A DNA stretch of 64,000 bases from an uncultured Bacteroidota bacterium (lineage in GTDB: Bacteria > Bacteroidota > Bacteroidia > NS11-12g > UBA9320), in contig CAJWLP010000002.1 of NCBI GenBank assembly GCA_913043145.1, forward strand, positions 1 through 64,000, read 5' to 3'. Position 1 is the first letter of the stretch; every line of letters starts with the position of its first letter. The notes below the pieces were generated by a model. The model was not told the DNA's origin, made no database searches, and was given only the letters and a program-made list of their open reading frames with translations. Positions 35,560-44,204 of the stretch are shown here, piece after piece. Both the position numbers and the translations under genes were made by a program.

Positions 35560-35567
35560 TATTTTTG
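35560..35567 (+). promoter_or_regulatory. Bacteroidota -7 element (TATTTTTG) for rnhB
   Basis: Perfect TAnnTTTG ending four bases before ATG 35572. The predicted transcript starts at the ATG. Its -33 part would lie within the divergent methyltransferase gene. Confidence 0.5.
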
Positions 35568-35571
35568 TTCG

Positions 35572-36162
35572 ATGCTCAAAAGCTATTTTAATAAAAATGT
35601 GCTAGAGGCTGGTTGTGATGAGGCTGGTAGAGGTTGCTTGGCTGGTCCTGTATATGCAGCTGCAGTAATTTTGCCACCTCGGTTAAGAATGCCACTATTA
35701 AATGATTCTAAAAAATTATCATTAGCAACTCGTAATCTTCTTAGAGAACAAATTGAAAAAAAGGCTGTCGCATGGGCTGTAGCGAGTTGTTCAGAACGAG
35801 AAATCGAAAAATACAACATCCTGAATTGTAGTATTCTTGCGATGCAACGGGCGGTACAGCAATTGTCTACACGACCTGAGCATCTTCTAATAGATGGCAA
35901 CCAATTTAAACCATTTGATTTTTACAGCTACACTAATATTGTAAAAGGAGATGCTAAGTATAAGAGTATTGCGGCTGCTAGTATTTTAGCAAAAACACAT
36001 CGGGATGAATATATGATTCAATTAAGTGAAAAGTATCCTGAATTTGGCTTTGAAAAACACAAGGGATATGGAACGAAAAAACATTTAGAGGCTATTCAAG
36101 AATTTGGCTATTTGATTTGTCATCGGAAGACCTTTCAATTGAAAAATTTGAATCCAAAATAG
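35572..36162 (+). CDS. rnhB: Ribonuclease HII
   Basis: A 196-residue RNase HII that removes ribonucleotides from DNA and RNA in RNA-DNA hybrids. The catalytic acidic residues lie in AGCDEAGRGCLAGPVYAAAV (Asp, Glu) and further on in LLIDGNQF and YKSIAAASILAKTHRDEY. Length is usual for Bacteroidota. The start is ATG 35572 (MLKSYFNKNVLEAGCDEAG); the longer frame from 35518 runs through the divergent promoters and has no family match. Confidence 0.96.
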   Translation: MLKSYFNKNVLEAGCDEAGRGCLAGPVYAAAVILPPRLRMPLLNDSKKLSLATRNLLREQIEKKAVAWAVASCSEREIEKYNILNCSILAMQRAVQQLSTRPEHLLIDGNQFKPFDFYSYTNIVKGDAKYKSIAAASILAKTHRDEYMIQLSEKYPEFGFEKHKGYGTKKHLEAIQEFGYLICHRKTFQLKNLNPK

Positions 36163-36202
36163 GGGCTTTAGTTAATGTTGATAAAATCTAATCATTGGCT
36201 TC

Positions 36203-36210
36203 TACCTTTG
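36203..36210 (+). promoter_or_regulatory. Bacteroidota promoter (TTG-N22-TACCTTTG) for the potassium channel gene
   Basis: TACCTTTG matches TAnnTTTG, with TTG at 36178-36180 (22-base spacing). The predicted leader to ATG 36221 is about six bases. Confidence 0.55.
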
Positions 36211-36220
36211 TTTTAATTAA

Positions 36221-37048
36221 ATGGATAATTACCCTTCCATCAAAGAACGAGCAGACCTATCTAACAAACAGAAATGGTACGCTATCATCTTTGGAGCAGA
36301 CACCCAAGAGGGTAGGCGATTTGATATTTGGTTATTATGGGCCATTCTGTTTAGTGTTTTAACATTAATGGTAGATAGTGTGCCAAGCATTCATGCTAAG
36401 TATGCATTACAGTTAAAATATATTGAGTATTTTTTTACGGGGGTATTTACTTTGGAATATTTAGCTCGATTAAAAGTTAGTGAAAATCCAAAGAGTTATG
36501 CAATTAGCTTTTGGGGAATTATTGATTTGGTGAGCACCATACCTACTTATTTAACATTCTTTTTACCAGCATCTCAGTTATTTAGAATTTTGCGTACAGT
36601 TCGACTACTTCGAATTTTTAAAGTACTTAGACTTACCCGCTTTATGGGAGAAGCACAAGGAATGGGAGTTGCCATTAAACGAAGCAGTGCTAAGATAACG
36701 GTGTTTTTTGGAGTAGTGTTGGTGATTGTAGTAGTTATGGGTACTATTATGTATGTAATAGAACCATCCGATGCAGGATTTACATCAATTCCCAGAAGCA
36801 TATATTGGGCTGTAGTAACACTAACTACTGTTGGTTATGGGGATATCGCACCTGTAACAGGGTTGGGTCAGTTTTTGAGTGCAGCACTCATGATTTTGGG
36901 CTATGCTGTGATAGCAGTGCCTACTGGTATTGTAAGTGTAGAATTAGCTCAAACTAATGGAACACTTGTGTGTTCTACATGTAATCATTCTGAAAAAGAT
37001 GCCTCTTCTAGCTTTTGCAAAAAATGCGGGACACCACTAAAGAAATAG
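36221..37048 (+). CDS. Voltage-gated-type potassium channel with C-terminal zinc ribbon
   Basis: A 275-residue ion transport protein with six membrane segments: S1 near residue 41-60, S2 at 72-90, S3 at 100-120, an S4 with regularly spaced arginines (RILRTVRLLRIFKVLRLTRF, about 125-144), then S5, pore helix and S6. The selectivity filter is VTLTTVGYGDIAP near residue 200, so it should pass potassium. At the C-terminus two CxxC pairs (CSTC and CKKC, residues about 247-270) form a predicted zinc ribbon. It is an inner-membrane protein. The end overlaps a tiny cysteine-rich gene by 25 bases in another frame. Confidence 0.93.
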   Translation: MDNYPSIKERADLSNKQKWYAIIFGADTQEGRRFDIWLLWAILFSVLTLMVDSVPSIHAKYALQLKYIEYFFTGVFTLEYLARLKVSENPKSYAISFWGIIDLVSTIPTYLTFFLPASQLFRILRTVRLLRIFKVLRLTRFMGEAQGMGVAIKRSSAKITVFFGVVLVIVVVMGTIMYVIEPSDAGFTSIPRSIYWAVVTLTTVGYGDIAPVTGLGQFLSAALMILGYAVIAVPTGIVSVELAQTNGTLVCSTCNHSEKDASSSFCKKCGTPLKK

Positions 37049-37185
37049 CTGATTATTACTACAATGAAGAAGGTTATCTTGTTTTCACAAGAGCTTTTCA
37101 CCTCAAACGAGGAACATGTTGTGGTAATAAATGTCTCCATTGTCCCTTTGATCACATCAACGTAAAAGTCAGAAAATCTAACTGA
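37024..37185 (+). CDS. DUF5522-family small cysteine-rich protein
   Basis: A 53-residue protein, short but well matched to the DUF5522 family: YYNEEGYLVFTRAFHLKRGT followed by CCGNKCLHCPFDH. The four cysteines are spaced like a metal-binding knuckle. No function is known for the family, which is common in Bacteroidota and others as a tiny stand-alone gene. ATG 37024 lies inside the end of the potassium channel gene in a different frame (25-base overlap), so the two are probably co-transcribed. Its stop overlaps the stop region of the convergent permease gene by eight bases. Confidence 0.82.
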   Translation: MRDTTKEIADYYYNEEGYLVFTRAFHLKRGTCCGNKCLHCPFDHINVKVRKSN

Positions 37186-38398
37186 AACTAATACTCTGGA
37201 CGGGATGTATTCGGTGAATAATTCGCACAGGGATGTATGTGAATACAAAGCACACAAACAAAGCTCCAAAGTTAATGTAAAGTAAATAATCCAAGGGTAG
37301 ATAAAAGGGTACAGCATCCATGTAGTAGGTCTCAGCGTTTAGTCTAATTAGCTTATATTGGTTTTGAAGGTATGCAAAACTTAAAGCAATTCCATTTCCA
37401 AGAATAAGTCCTGCTGACAAAATAAACCCTCCCTGCCAGTTAAAAATAGTTCCAATACTAGATGATTTAGCACCCATCGACTTTAGAATGCCAATCATAG
37501 GAATACGTTCGATGATTAAAATCAGTAACATAGTAATAATATTAATAATGGCAACGATAAACATGAGTATGATAATAACTAGTACGTTGGTATCGACGAT
37601 ATCAAGCCATTGAAACATGGCTGGATATAAATCCTGAACGGTATTAATTGAGTAGGTGTAATCAAAAAAACTTTGAAGTTTTTTTTGAATAGTTGTCATA
37701 TGCTCAGATTGATCAACATTAATTTCATATCCAGCAGCTTTTGAATAGTCATTGCATACTACACGTTGTATCGATCGAAGGTGTGCGATTGCAAATTGTT
37801 TGTCAAATTCTTGGAGTCCTGTGTTAAATATTCCGGATACCAGAGGCATTCTTCTTCTTACATTGGACTGATCAATGAAGTAAAGATTTACCCTATCACC
37901 TGTATCGAGATTTAATATTGAAGCGGTGTATTCAGAAAGTAAAATATCATGAGAAATCGTGGTATCTGTGAAGTGAGGAATCTTACCTTTGACTAGATGT
38001 TTTCGATAAAAAGAATAATCATAATTAGCAGGTAAACCCTTTAGAATGATGCCTTCTAACGTGGTATCAGATTTGAGAATACCTGCTTTATTAATAAAAG
38101 GAAAAATAGATGACACATTTTCTTCTTCTTCAATTTTTTTAATTAGCTCGTAGTTTAAGTCAAAGAGGTTAGTTTCGTTTCCAGATGCAAGTTGATATCG
38201 GCTGACGCTAATATCACCTGCATATCCTTTTACTTTTTCTCTGATTTCTTTTTTAAAACCCAGTAAAATACCAAAAGCAAGAATAACTACACATATACTG
38301 ATTGATACTGCAGCAATGGACAATGAAGTGATCGTTTTAGTAAACGAATGTTGGGTATTAAAGCTCAGTTTTTTAGCGATATGGTATCCTAATTGCAT
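37178..38398 (-). CDS. Lipoprotein-releasing-type ABC permease (LolC/LolE family)
   Basis: A 406-residue permease. The start LGYHIAKKLSFNTQHSFTKTI, first helix, periplasmic domain (about 50-265) and three final helices with IIERIPMIGILKSMGAKSSSIG are diagnostic for LolC/LolE proteins, which extract lipoproteins from the inner membrane. In Bacteroidota one such permease often works as a homodimer with a separate LolD. No ATPase gene is adjacent. The 3' end overlaps the DUF5522 gene by eight bases. A one-mismatch promoter element TAATCTTG lies about 13 bases before the ATG. Confidence 0.9.
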   Translation of the reverse strand: MQLGYHIAKKLSFNTQHSFTKTITSLSIAAVSISICVVILAFGILLGFKKEIREKVKGYAGDISVSRYQLASGNETNLFDLNYELIKKIEEEENVSSIFPFINKAGILKSDTTLEGIILKGLPANYDYSFYRKHLVKGKIPHFTDTTISHDILLSEYTASILNLDTGDRVNLYFIDQSNVRRRMPLVSGIFNTGLQEFDKQFAIAHLRSIQRVVCNDYSKAAGYEINVDQSEHMTTIQKKLQSFFDYTYSINTVQDLYPAMFQWLDIVDTNVLVIIILMFIVAIINIITMLLILIIERIPMIGILKSMGAKSSSIGTIFNWQGGFILSAGLILGNGIALSFAYLQNQYKLIRLNAETYYMDAVPFYLPLDYLLYINFGALFVCFVFTYIPVRIIHRIHPVQSISFS

Positions 38399-38427
38399 AC
38401 TTTTGACTTACAAGATTAGAAATAGAA

Positions 38428-39618
38428 ATGAACAAAACAGAACTTTTCACTTTTTTGATGATAATTTTTATTGGCTTTTCCTCCATAAGCAGTAACCCAA
38501 CAGTGGTGAAAAAGCAACGCATTATTTTAGGTGCTGAGCAATTGGATAAATATGTTTCCAAGTTAGGAAAAAAAAGAGTAGCACTTCTTGTGAACCAAAC
38601 TTCAACCGTTGGAAATATCCATTTGGTTGATACGCTGCAAGCAATGGGTGTTAATATACAGAAAGTATTCGCACCAGAGCACGGATTTCGTGGTGATCAT
38701 AGTGCGGGTACTGTTGTTAAGAATGGATTAGACAAAAAAACAGGTTTACCTGTAGTTTCACTTTATGGGAAAAATAAAAAACCAACAGCTGAAATGTTAG
38801 CAAATATTGATGTGATTGTTTTTGATATTCAGGACGTAGGAGTACGTTTTTATACTTACATATCAACTATGCATTATGTGATGGAAGCTTGTGCAGAACA
38901 TGGCAAAGAGTTGATTATCTTGGATCGACCGAATCCTAATGGATTTTATGTTGATGGTCCAGTATTGCAAAAAGAATATGCTTCGTTTATTGGTATGCAT
39001 CCGATACCTATTGTTCATGGTTTAACCGTAGCGGAATTAGCATTAATGATTCAAGGAGAGAACTGGTTAAAAAATGACATAAAATGTAATTTTAAAATAG
39101 TACCGTGCAAAAATTACACGCATGACAGTTTATATCAATTACCCATCAAACCATCGCCCAATCTTCCCAATATGAATTCAGTTTATCTGTACCCATACTT
39201 GGGTTTGTTTGAAGGAACAAATGTAAGCATAGGAAGAGGAACACAAACGCCATTTCAGATTGTGGGTCGTCCGGGATTTAAAGGGAATTTTTCATTTACT
39301 CCTCATAGCATACCTGGAGTTTCGGATCATCCGAAGCATGAGGGTAAAATATGCGGTGGTTTTGTTGTGAATGATGCTAAACATAAAAACTTTTTTGTCA
39401 AACCATCCCTTAATTTAGACTGGATTTTACTTTTTTACAATCAAAACACAATTGAAAATGGGCCATACTTTAAAAATTTTATTTTTAAACTTATGGGTAA
39501 TTCATTGTTCAAAGAACAAGTTATAGCTGGACTCTCGGCCCAGGAGATAAAGCAAACATGGCAACATGACTTAATAAAATACAAGGCCATCAGAAAAAAA
39601 TATCTTTTGTATCCTTAG
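38428..39618 (+). CDS. namZ: NamZ-like exo-beta-N-acetylmuramidase (DUF1343)
   Basis: A 396-residue DUF1343 protein (GH171 family). A signal peptide (LFTFLMIIFIGFSSISSNP) precedes the Rossmann-like domain with KRVALLVNQTSTVGN, VFAPEHGFRGDHSAGT, IDVIVFDIQDVGVRFYTYIS and LIILDRPNPNG. Founding members cleave non-reducing terminal N-acetylmuramic acid from peptidoglycan fragments, serving MurNAc scavenging or cell-wall recycling in the periplasm. The C-terminal domain is present and of normal length. The gene is divergent from the LolC/E-type permease with only 29 bases between the start codons. Confidence 0.9.
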   Translation: MNKTELFTFLMIIFIGFSSISSNPTVVKKQRIILGAEQLDKYVSKLGKKRVALLVNQTSTVGNIHLVDTLQAMGVNIQKVFAPEHGFRGDHSAGTVVKNGLDKKTGLPVVSLYGKNKKPTAEMLANIDVIVFDIQDVGVRFYTYISTMHYVMEACAEHGKELIILDRPNPNGFYVDGPVLQKEYASFIGMHPIPIVHGLTVAELALMIQGENWLKNDIKCNFKIVPCKNYTHDSLYQLPIKPSPNLPNMNSVYLYPYLGLFEGTNVSIGRGTQTPFQIVGRPGFKGNFSFTPHSIPGVSDHPKHEGKICGGFVVNDAKHKNFFVKPSLNLDWILLFYNQNTIENGPYFKNFIFKLMGNSLFKEQVIAGLSAQEIKQTWQHDLIKYKAIRKKYLLYP

Positions 39619-39644
39619 TAGTTGTTAAAATCAAAAAATAACAA

Positions 39645-39652
39645 CATATTTG
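39645..39652 (+). promoter_or_regulatory. Promoter (TTG-N20-CATATTTG) for rpmB-rpmG-bL38
   Basis: CATATTTG differs from TAnnTTTG only in its first base; TTG at 39622-39624 lies 20 bases upstream. The leader to ATG 39673 would be about 16 bases. It shows that the in-frame TTG at 39622 is a promoter part and not a start codon. Confidence 0.5.
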
Positions 39653-39672
39653 CAGCCCTAAAAAATAGAGGT

Positions 39673-39906
39673 ATGTCTAGAGTTTGTGATTTAACAGGAA
39701 AAAAAGCAATGTCTGGGAACAATGTTTCTCATTCTAAACGAAGAACTAAAAGAAGATTTTATCCAAATCTTCAAACAAAAAAGTTCTACTTGCCTGAGCA
39801 AGATGAGTGGATTACACTTAAAGTGAGTACTTCTGCTCTAAAAACAATCAACAAAAAAGGCATCAGTGCTTGTTTGAATAGTTTATTGAAAAACGGAAGA
39901 ATATAA
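39673..39906 (+). CDS. rpmB: 50S ribosomal protein bL28
   Basis: A 77-residue bL28: SRVCDLTGKKAMSGNNVSHS, then KRRTKRRFYPNLQTKKFYLP and a C-terminal ALKTINKKGISACL. Only one cysteine lies in the N-terminal region, so the zinc-binding set of some bL28 proteins is absent. It begins a three-gene ribosomal operon with rpmG three bases later. The start at ATG 39673 follows the family. Confidence 0.97.
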   Translation: MSRVCDLTGKKAMSGNNVSHSKRRTKRRFYPNLQTKKFYLPEQDEWITLKVSTSALKTINKKGISACLNSLLKNGRI

Positions 39907-39909
39907 ACC

Positions 39910-40092
39910 ATGGCAAAGAAAGGTAATAGAGTTCAAGTAATATTAGAGTGCACAGAACAAAAGGGTTCAGGTGTTCCAGGTATGTCTCGTTACATCACCA
40001 CTAAGAACAAAAGAAATACAACCGAACGTATTGAATTAAAAAAATATAACCCTTACATGAAAAAAGTAACGGTTCATAAAGAAATAAAGTAA
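39910..40092 (+). CDS. rpmG: 50S ribosomal protein bL33 (zinc-free type)
   Basis: A 60-residue bL33 with [39 protein letters not shown] and the final [17 protein letters not shown]. The CxxC pairs of zinc-binding bL33 are missing; only one Cys is present. It sits three bases after rpmB and one base before the bL38 gene, so the three are made together. Confidence 0.97.
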   Translation: MAKKGNRVQVILECTEQKGSGVPGMSRYITTKNKRNTTERIELKKYNPYMKKVTVHKEIK

Positions 40093-40093
40093 G

Positions 40094-40249
40094 ATGGCAA
40101 AAAAAGTAGTAGCAACTCTCAAAAAAGCAGGATCTGGTAGAGATTGGGCAAAGGTTATCCGATGTGAAAGATCACCAAAGACAGGTGCGTATGCATTTAG
40201 AGAAGAAATGATGCCAACGGAATCTGTTAAAGAAGCCTTGGCTAAATAA
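40094..40249 (+). CDS. DUF4295 small ribosomal protein (bL38)
   Basis: A 51-residue basic protein: AKKVVATLKKAGSGRDWAK followed by SPKTGAYAFREEMMP. It matches the DUF4295 family, which is limited to Bacteroidota and always near rpmB-rpmG. To my knowledge this family was identified as the extra large-subunit protein bL38 in a Flavobacterium ribosome structure; I am fairly but not fully sure of that match. It starts one base after the rpmG stop and ends 26 bases before a terminator. Confidence 0.85.
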   Translation: MAKKVVATLKKAGSGRDWAKVIRCERSPKTGAYAFREEMMPTESVKEALAK

Positions 40250-40275
40250 TAGCAACGTTATTGTTTTAAATAAAT

Positions 40276-40307
40276 AAGCTTCCTACTTTTGATGGGAAGC
40301 TTTTTTG
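40276..40307 (+). terminator. Intrinsic terminator after the rpmB operon
   Basis: AAGCTTCC, an eleven-base loop, GGAAGCTT, then a T-run. It lies between the bL38 gene and ftsY and overlaps an in-frame ATG at 40289, which supports the later ftsY start. Confidence 0.8.
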
Positions 40308-40318
40308 TTTTTATATCA

Positions 40319-41266
40319 ATGGGATTATTAGACTTTTTTAAAAAGAAACCAACCGAAGTTCAAAAAGAAAAACTGGATTCTGGTCTGGAAAAAACTAGAA
40401 CTTCACTTCTAGATAAGCTATCTAAAGTAGTTGTCGGGAAAAGTAAAATTGATGATGATTTTTTAGATGATGTTGAGGAATTATTGATTTCCTCAGATGT
40501 TGGAGTAGCAACCACAGTTAAAATTATTAATCGCATAGAATCTCGTGTTTCCCGCGATAAATACCTTTCTGAATCTGAGCTGAAGATCATGTTGAAAGAT
40601 GAAATCGTGCAACTTGTTTCTGAGAATGAAAATCAGCATGCATTAATTGACGTTAAACCTTATGTAATTATGGTAGTAGGTGTAAACGGTGTAGGTAAGA
40701 CCACTACGATAGGTAAGCTAGCTTACCTATTTAAATCTCAAGGTTTGAAAGTAGTTTTAGGAGCTGCTGATACCTTTAGGGCTGCTGCTGTCGATCAATT
40801 AAAAATTTGGGGTGAGCGAGTAGGAGTGGATGTGGTATCGAAAGGTATGAACACGGATCCTGCTGCTGTCGCTTTTGAAGCTGTAAAATATGGAGCTGAA
40901 GAAAATGCTGATGTTGTTATTATTGATACTGCGGGTAGATTGCATAACAAGGTTAATCTGATGAATGAGCTTTCTAAAATTAAGCGTGTGATGGATAAGC
41001 AAGTGGATGGGGCTCCACACGAAGTTATGTTAGTGCTTGATGCAAGTACAGGTCAGAACGCATTTGAACAGGCTAAACAATTTACCGCAGCTACGGATGT
41101 TTCCTCGCTAGCACTAACCAAATTAGACGGAACGGCCAAAGGTGGAGTAGTCATTGGTATTAGCGATCAGTTTAAGATTCCTGTTAAGTACATAGGGGTT
41201 GGAGAACAAATGAATGATTTACAACTATTTGATTCTAAAACTTTTATAAATTCATTATTTGTGTAA
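40319..41266 (+). CDS. ftsY: Signal recognition particle receptor FtsY
   Basis: A 315-residue SRP receptor GTPase. The N-terminal part is short and basic (LLDFFKKKPTEVQKEKLDSG) and the acidic A domain of E. coli FtsY is absent. The NG domain has VVGVNGVGKTTTIGKLA (G1), AADTFRAAAVDQLKIW, VVIIDTAGRLHNK, ALTKLDGTAKGG and YIGVGEQMNDLQLF. It docks ribosome-SRP complexes at the membrane. The start is ATG 40319, as an ATG at 40289 lies in the terminator. rimO starts directly after its stop codon and bshC follows, forming a three-gene operon. Confidence 0.96.
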   Translation: MGLLDFFKKKPTEVQKEKLDSGLEKTRTSLLDKLSKVVVGKSKIDDDFLDDVEELLISSDVGVATTVKIINRIESRVSRDKYLSESELKIMLKDEIVQLVSENENQHALIDVKPYVIMVVGVNGVGKTTTIGKLAYLFKSQGLKVVLGAADTFRAAAVDQLKIWGERVGVDVVSKGMNTDPAAVAFEAVKYGAEENADVVIIDTAGRLHNKVNLMNELSKIKRVMDKQVDGAPHEVMLVLDASTGQNAFEQAKQFTAATDVSSLALTKLDGTAKGGVVIGISDQFKIPVKYIGVGEQMNDLQLFDSKTFINSLFV

Positions 41267-42577
41267 ATGAAGACCAAAAGCCATAAACCCAATAAAGTTG
41301 CTATAGTTACCCTAGGGTGTTCTAAGAACACGGTAGATTCTGAAGTAATTCAGTCTCAGCTAGAAAATGGAAATATTCACACGGTACATGAGGATACCAA
41401 AGATGCAGATACTGTTATTATAAATACCTGTGGCTTTATAGATAATGCAAAGCAGGAAAGTATTGATACTATTCTTGATTTTGCTCAAGAAAAGAAATCA
41501 GGTAATTTAGACAATTTAATTGTAACGGGTTGTTTATCAGAACGATATAAAGCTGATTTGTCGCCGGAAATTCCTGAAGTTGATAAATGGTATGGAACCT
41601 TTGAACTTCCTCAATTGTTGAATAATCTTGGGGTTGACTATCGTAAAGAACTGATTGGTGAACGAAAATCGTCTGTTGCTAAACACTATGCTTACATGAA
41701 AATTTCGGAGGGTTGCGATCGGCCATGTTCCTTTTGTGCAATACCACTTATGAGAGGTAAGCATGTATCAAAATCTATGGAACAATTGGTCAATGAAGCA
41801 AAGGCACTGGTTAAGGATGGCATAAAAGAAATTATGCTAATCGCACAAGACTCCACTTTTTATGGCATTGATTTATATGGAGAGCGGAAATTGGCAGAAC
41901 TAATGGATAGACTAAGCGATGTTGAGGGGCTTGAATGGATTCGTCTTCACTATGCTTATCCGTCAAAATTCCCATTTGATGTGTTGCCAATTATTAATTC
42001 AAAACCCAACATCTGCAAGTATTTAGATATTCCTATTCAACATATTTCAGATAATGTTCTTAAATCAATGAGAAGGGGAATAACCAAAAGAAGAACAGAG
42101 GAGGTTTTAGATCGTATTAAGTCTGAAGTTAACAATATTGCTTTGAGAACAACTTTACTAGTTGGGCATCCTGGAGAGTATGGTCAGGATTTTGAAGAGT
42201 TGAAAGATTTTGTTAGTCGATACCAGTTTAACCGATTGGGTGTATTTACTTATTCTCATGAGGATGGCACCCATGCAGGGACTTTAGAAGATCATGTTTC
42301 TGAAAAGGTAAAGTCTGCTCGTGCAGATGAAATTATGGCCATACAGCATGATATTTCGTGGGCACATAATCAAAAACTAATAGGAACTAATCAAAAAGTA
42401 ATTATAGATCGTATCGAAGGAGATAGCTATATTGGGCGAACCCAGTTTGATTCACCGGAGGTAGATAATGAAGTTATTATCTCATTGAATGAAGGGTATT
42501 TAAGAGTAGGTGATTTCACAAACACAAATATTACGGGTGCAGAATCATTTGATCTAATCGCAAAGCTCATAAAGTAA
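41267..42577 (+). CDS. rimO: Ribosomal protein uS12 methylthiotransferase RimO
   Basis: A 436-residue radical-SAM methylthiotransferase. The N-terminal cluster domain has VTLGCSKNTVDSEVI, INTCGFIDNAKQES and VTGCLSERY (three cysteines); the radical-SAM core has ISEGCDRPCSFCAIPLMRGK with CxxxCxxC; a TRAM domain ends the protein. It methylthiolates an Asp of uS12. It begins immediately after the ftsY stop and overlaps bshC by one base. Confidence 0.97.
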   Translation: MKTKSHKPNKVAIVTLGCSKNTVDSEVIQSQLENGNIHTVHEDTKDADTVIINTCGFIDNAKQESIDTILDFAQEKKSGNLDNLIVTGCLSERYKADLSPEIPEVDKWYGTFELPQLLNNLGVDYRKELIGERKSSVAKHYAYMKISEGCDRPCSFCAIPLMRGKHVSKSMEQLVNEAKALVKDGIKEIMLIAQDSTFYGIDLYGERKLAELMDRLSDVEGLEWIRLHYAYPSKFPFDVLPIINSKPNICKYLDIPIQHISDNVLKSMRRGITKRRTEEVLDRIKSEVNNIALRTTLLVGHPGEYGQDFEELKDFVSRYQFNRLGVFTYSHEDGTHAGTLEDHVSEKVKSARADEIMAIQHDISWAHNQKLIGTNQKVIIDRIEGDSYIGRTQFDSPEVDNEVIISLNEGYLRVGDFTNTNITGAESFDLIAKLIK

Positions 42578-44139
42578 TGGAGTTTTTTAATGTTACAAGA
42601 AGCCAAACTTTTTTTAGTAACCCTCTATTGGAGGCATACTATAAAGGGAAGTCACTGAGGTCTTTTCACAGTTTCACTCCTGATACAGATGGTGTAAAAA
42701 ATGCCATAAATTCAAAGTCTAATTTCTCTCAGAAAAGGCGAGATAATTTAGTCCAAGATTTATATCTTCAATATAGTGAGGCAGGAATAGATTTAACAAA
42801 ATCTAATGCTGTAAAAAATAATATTGATAAACTTAAAGCATCCAATACATTCACCATTACAACTGGTCAGCAAATTCATATAGGTTTGGGTCCACTGTAT
42901 GTTTTATATAAAATTTTTGATGTTATTGCTATATCAAAACAACTTAGTGATCAATATGCAGATAAACACTTTATCCCTTTTTTTTGGATGGCTACTGAAG
43001 ATCATGATCTGGATGAAATTGCATCGGTAAATTATTATGGTAATCAAATAAAATGGGAGACTAATCAATCTGGAGCTGTTGGTAGAATGAATACGAGAGG
43101 TGTTGCTAAGATGTTTCACAAGCTGATTGAAACTCAACGATTTTCCGAGGATAAAAAAGAGTTTTTAAATCGAGCTGCCCAGATTTACGATCAGTCTCAA
43201 AACTTATCTATTGCATTCAGAAAGTTATTGCATGAGTATTTGGGAGATACTGGTTTGATTATTTTGGATCCTGATAGAAAACTACTAAAGTCAAGCTTTA
43301 CGTCTGTAATGATTGATGAATTAAATCACACTAATAAAGTTGCAATTCAGGAAACAACAAACCAACTTAAAAAGTCTGGATTCAAAAAACAATTGAGGAT
43401 AAAACCTTGCAATCTTTTTTTACTACAGAAAAATGACAGAATTAGAATTGATTCATTAAGTGATATTTCTAATGAAAATCCTGCTGAATTTGTTAGAAAT
43501 AATTTTGAAAACTTAAGTCCAAATGCAGCTTTAAGGCCATTATATCAAGAGTGGATACTTCCAAATGTATGCTGCGTTTTAGGCTCAGGTGAACTGAATT
43601 ATTGGTTACAGTTAAAAGGTCTTTTTGATAACTATGAGATGCCTATGCCTTCATTGCATGTAAGAACCACATGTGTAATGATGCCACATAAACTCAAAAA
43701 AGAATTTTTTGATGATAATTCAATTAATTGGTTTGAAAATGAGGAAGCTATTGCACTAAAACAAAGTCATAAGTTGTCAAGCATACGAGAATTACAAGAT
43801 AAAAAATTATCATCGATTAAATCAAGTATCGCAGCTTATGACCAAGAAATATCGAAGTCATTCAAAGGCTTCAATTTAAAAAATAAATGGACAAAACTAT
43901 TGGATAGACTTAATGATATTGAGCAATTATTAGAAAAACAATGGTTAAATAAAATCAGTAAATCAGCAGATTTAAAAAGGGTCATGAAAATAAAAAAAAT
44001 ATACTTTGATCCAGTTGCAATTCAAGAAAGACAAGAACATTTATGCGTGCATACTGAGTTATTGGCTATTGGACAACATGGTATACAAAGAAATTTCGGT
44101 TATTCCGCTAGTCAGAGAGTAGTGCTCATATTCTCTTAA
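42577..44139 (+). CDS. bshC: Putative cysteine ligase BshC (bacillithiol biosynthesis)
   Basis: A 520-residue BshC, normal for the family. Motifs include FTITTGQQIHIGLGPLYVLYK, FFWMATEDHDLDEIASVNYY and PLYQEWILPNVCCVLGSGELNYW; a coiled coil is likely between about residues 400 and 440. The enzyme is thought to add cysteine to glucosaminyl-malate to complete bacillithiol, the main low-molecular-weight thiol in many Bacteroidota and Firmicutes. bshA and bshB are not in the window. Its ATG overlaps the rimO stop by one base. Confidence 0.95.
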   Translation: MEFFNVTRSQTFFSNPLLEAYYKGKSLRSFHSFTPDTDGVKNAINSKSNFSQKRRDNLVQDLYLQYSEAGIDLTKSNAVKNNIDKLKASNTFTITTGQQIHIGLGPLYVLYKIFDVIAISKQLSDQYADKHFIPFFWMATEDHDLDEIASVNYYGNQIKWETNQSGAVGRMNTRGVAKMFHKLIETQRFSEDKKEFLNRAAQIYDQSQNLSIAFRKLLHEYLGDTGLIILDPDRKLLKSSFTSVMIDELNHTNKVAIQETTNQLKKSGFKKQLRIKPCNLFLLQKNDRIRIDSLSDISNENPAEFVRNNFENLSPNAALRPLYQEWILPNVCCVLGSGELNYWLQLKGLFDNYEMPMPSLHVRTTCVMMPHKLKKEFFDDNSINWFENEEAIALKQSHKLSSIRELQDKKLSSIKSSIAAYDQEISKSFKGFNLKNKWTKLLDRLNDIEQLLEKQWLNKISKSADLKRVMKIKKIYFDPVAIQERQEHLCVHTELLAIGQHGIQRNFGYSASQRVVLIFS

Positions 44140-44165
44140 CTAGTTGTTGTTTATTTAAAATTTTG

Positions 44166-44173
44166 TACTTTTG
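44166..44173 (+). promoter_or_regulatory. Bacteroidota promoter (TTG-N19-TACTTTTG) for the OmpA-family gene
   Basis: TACTTTTG is a perfect TAnnTTTG, with TTG at 44144-44146 nineteen bases upstream. The predicted leader is about 27 bases to ATG 44205. Confidence 0.6.
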
Positions 44174-44204
44174 TAGCAAATTAAATAATATTCAATTCAA
44201 CCAA

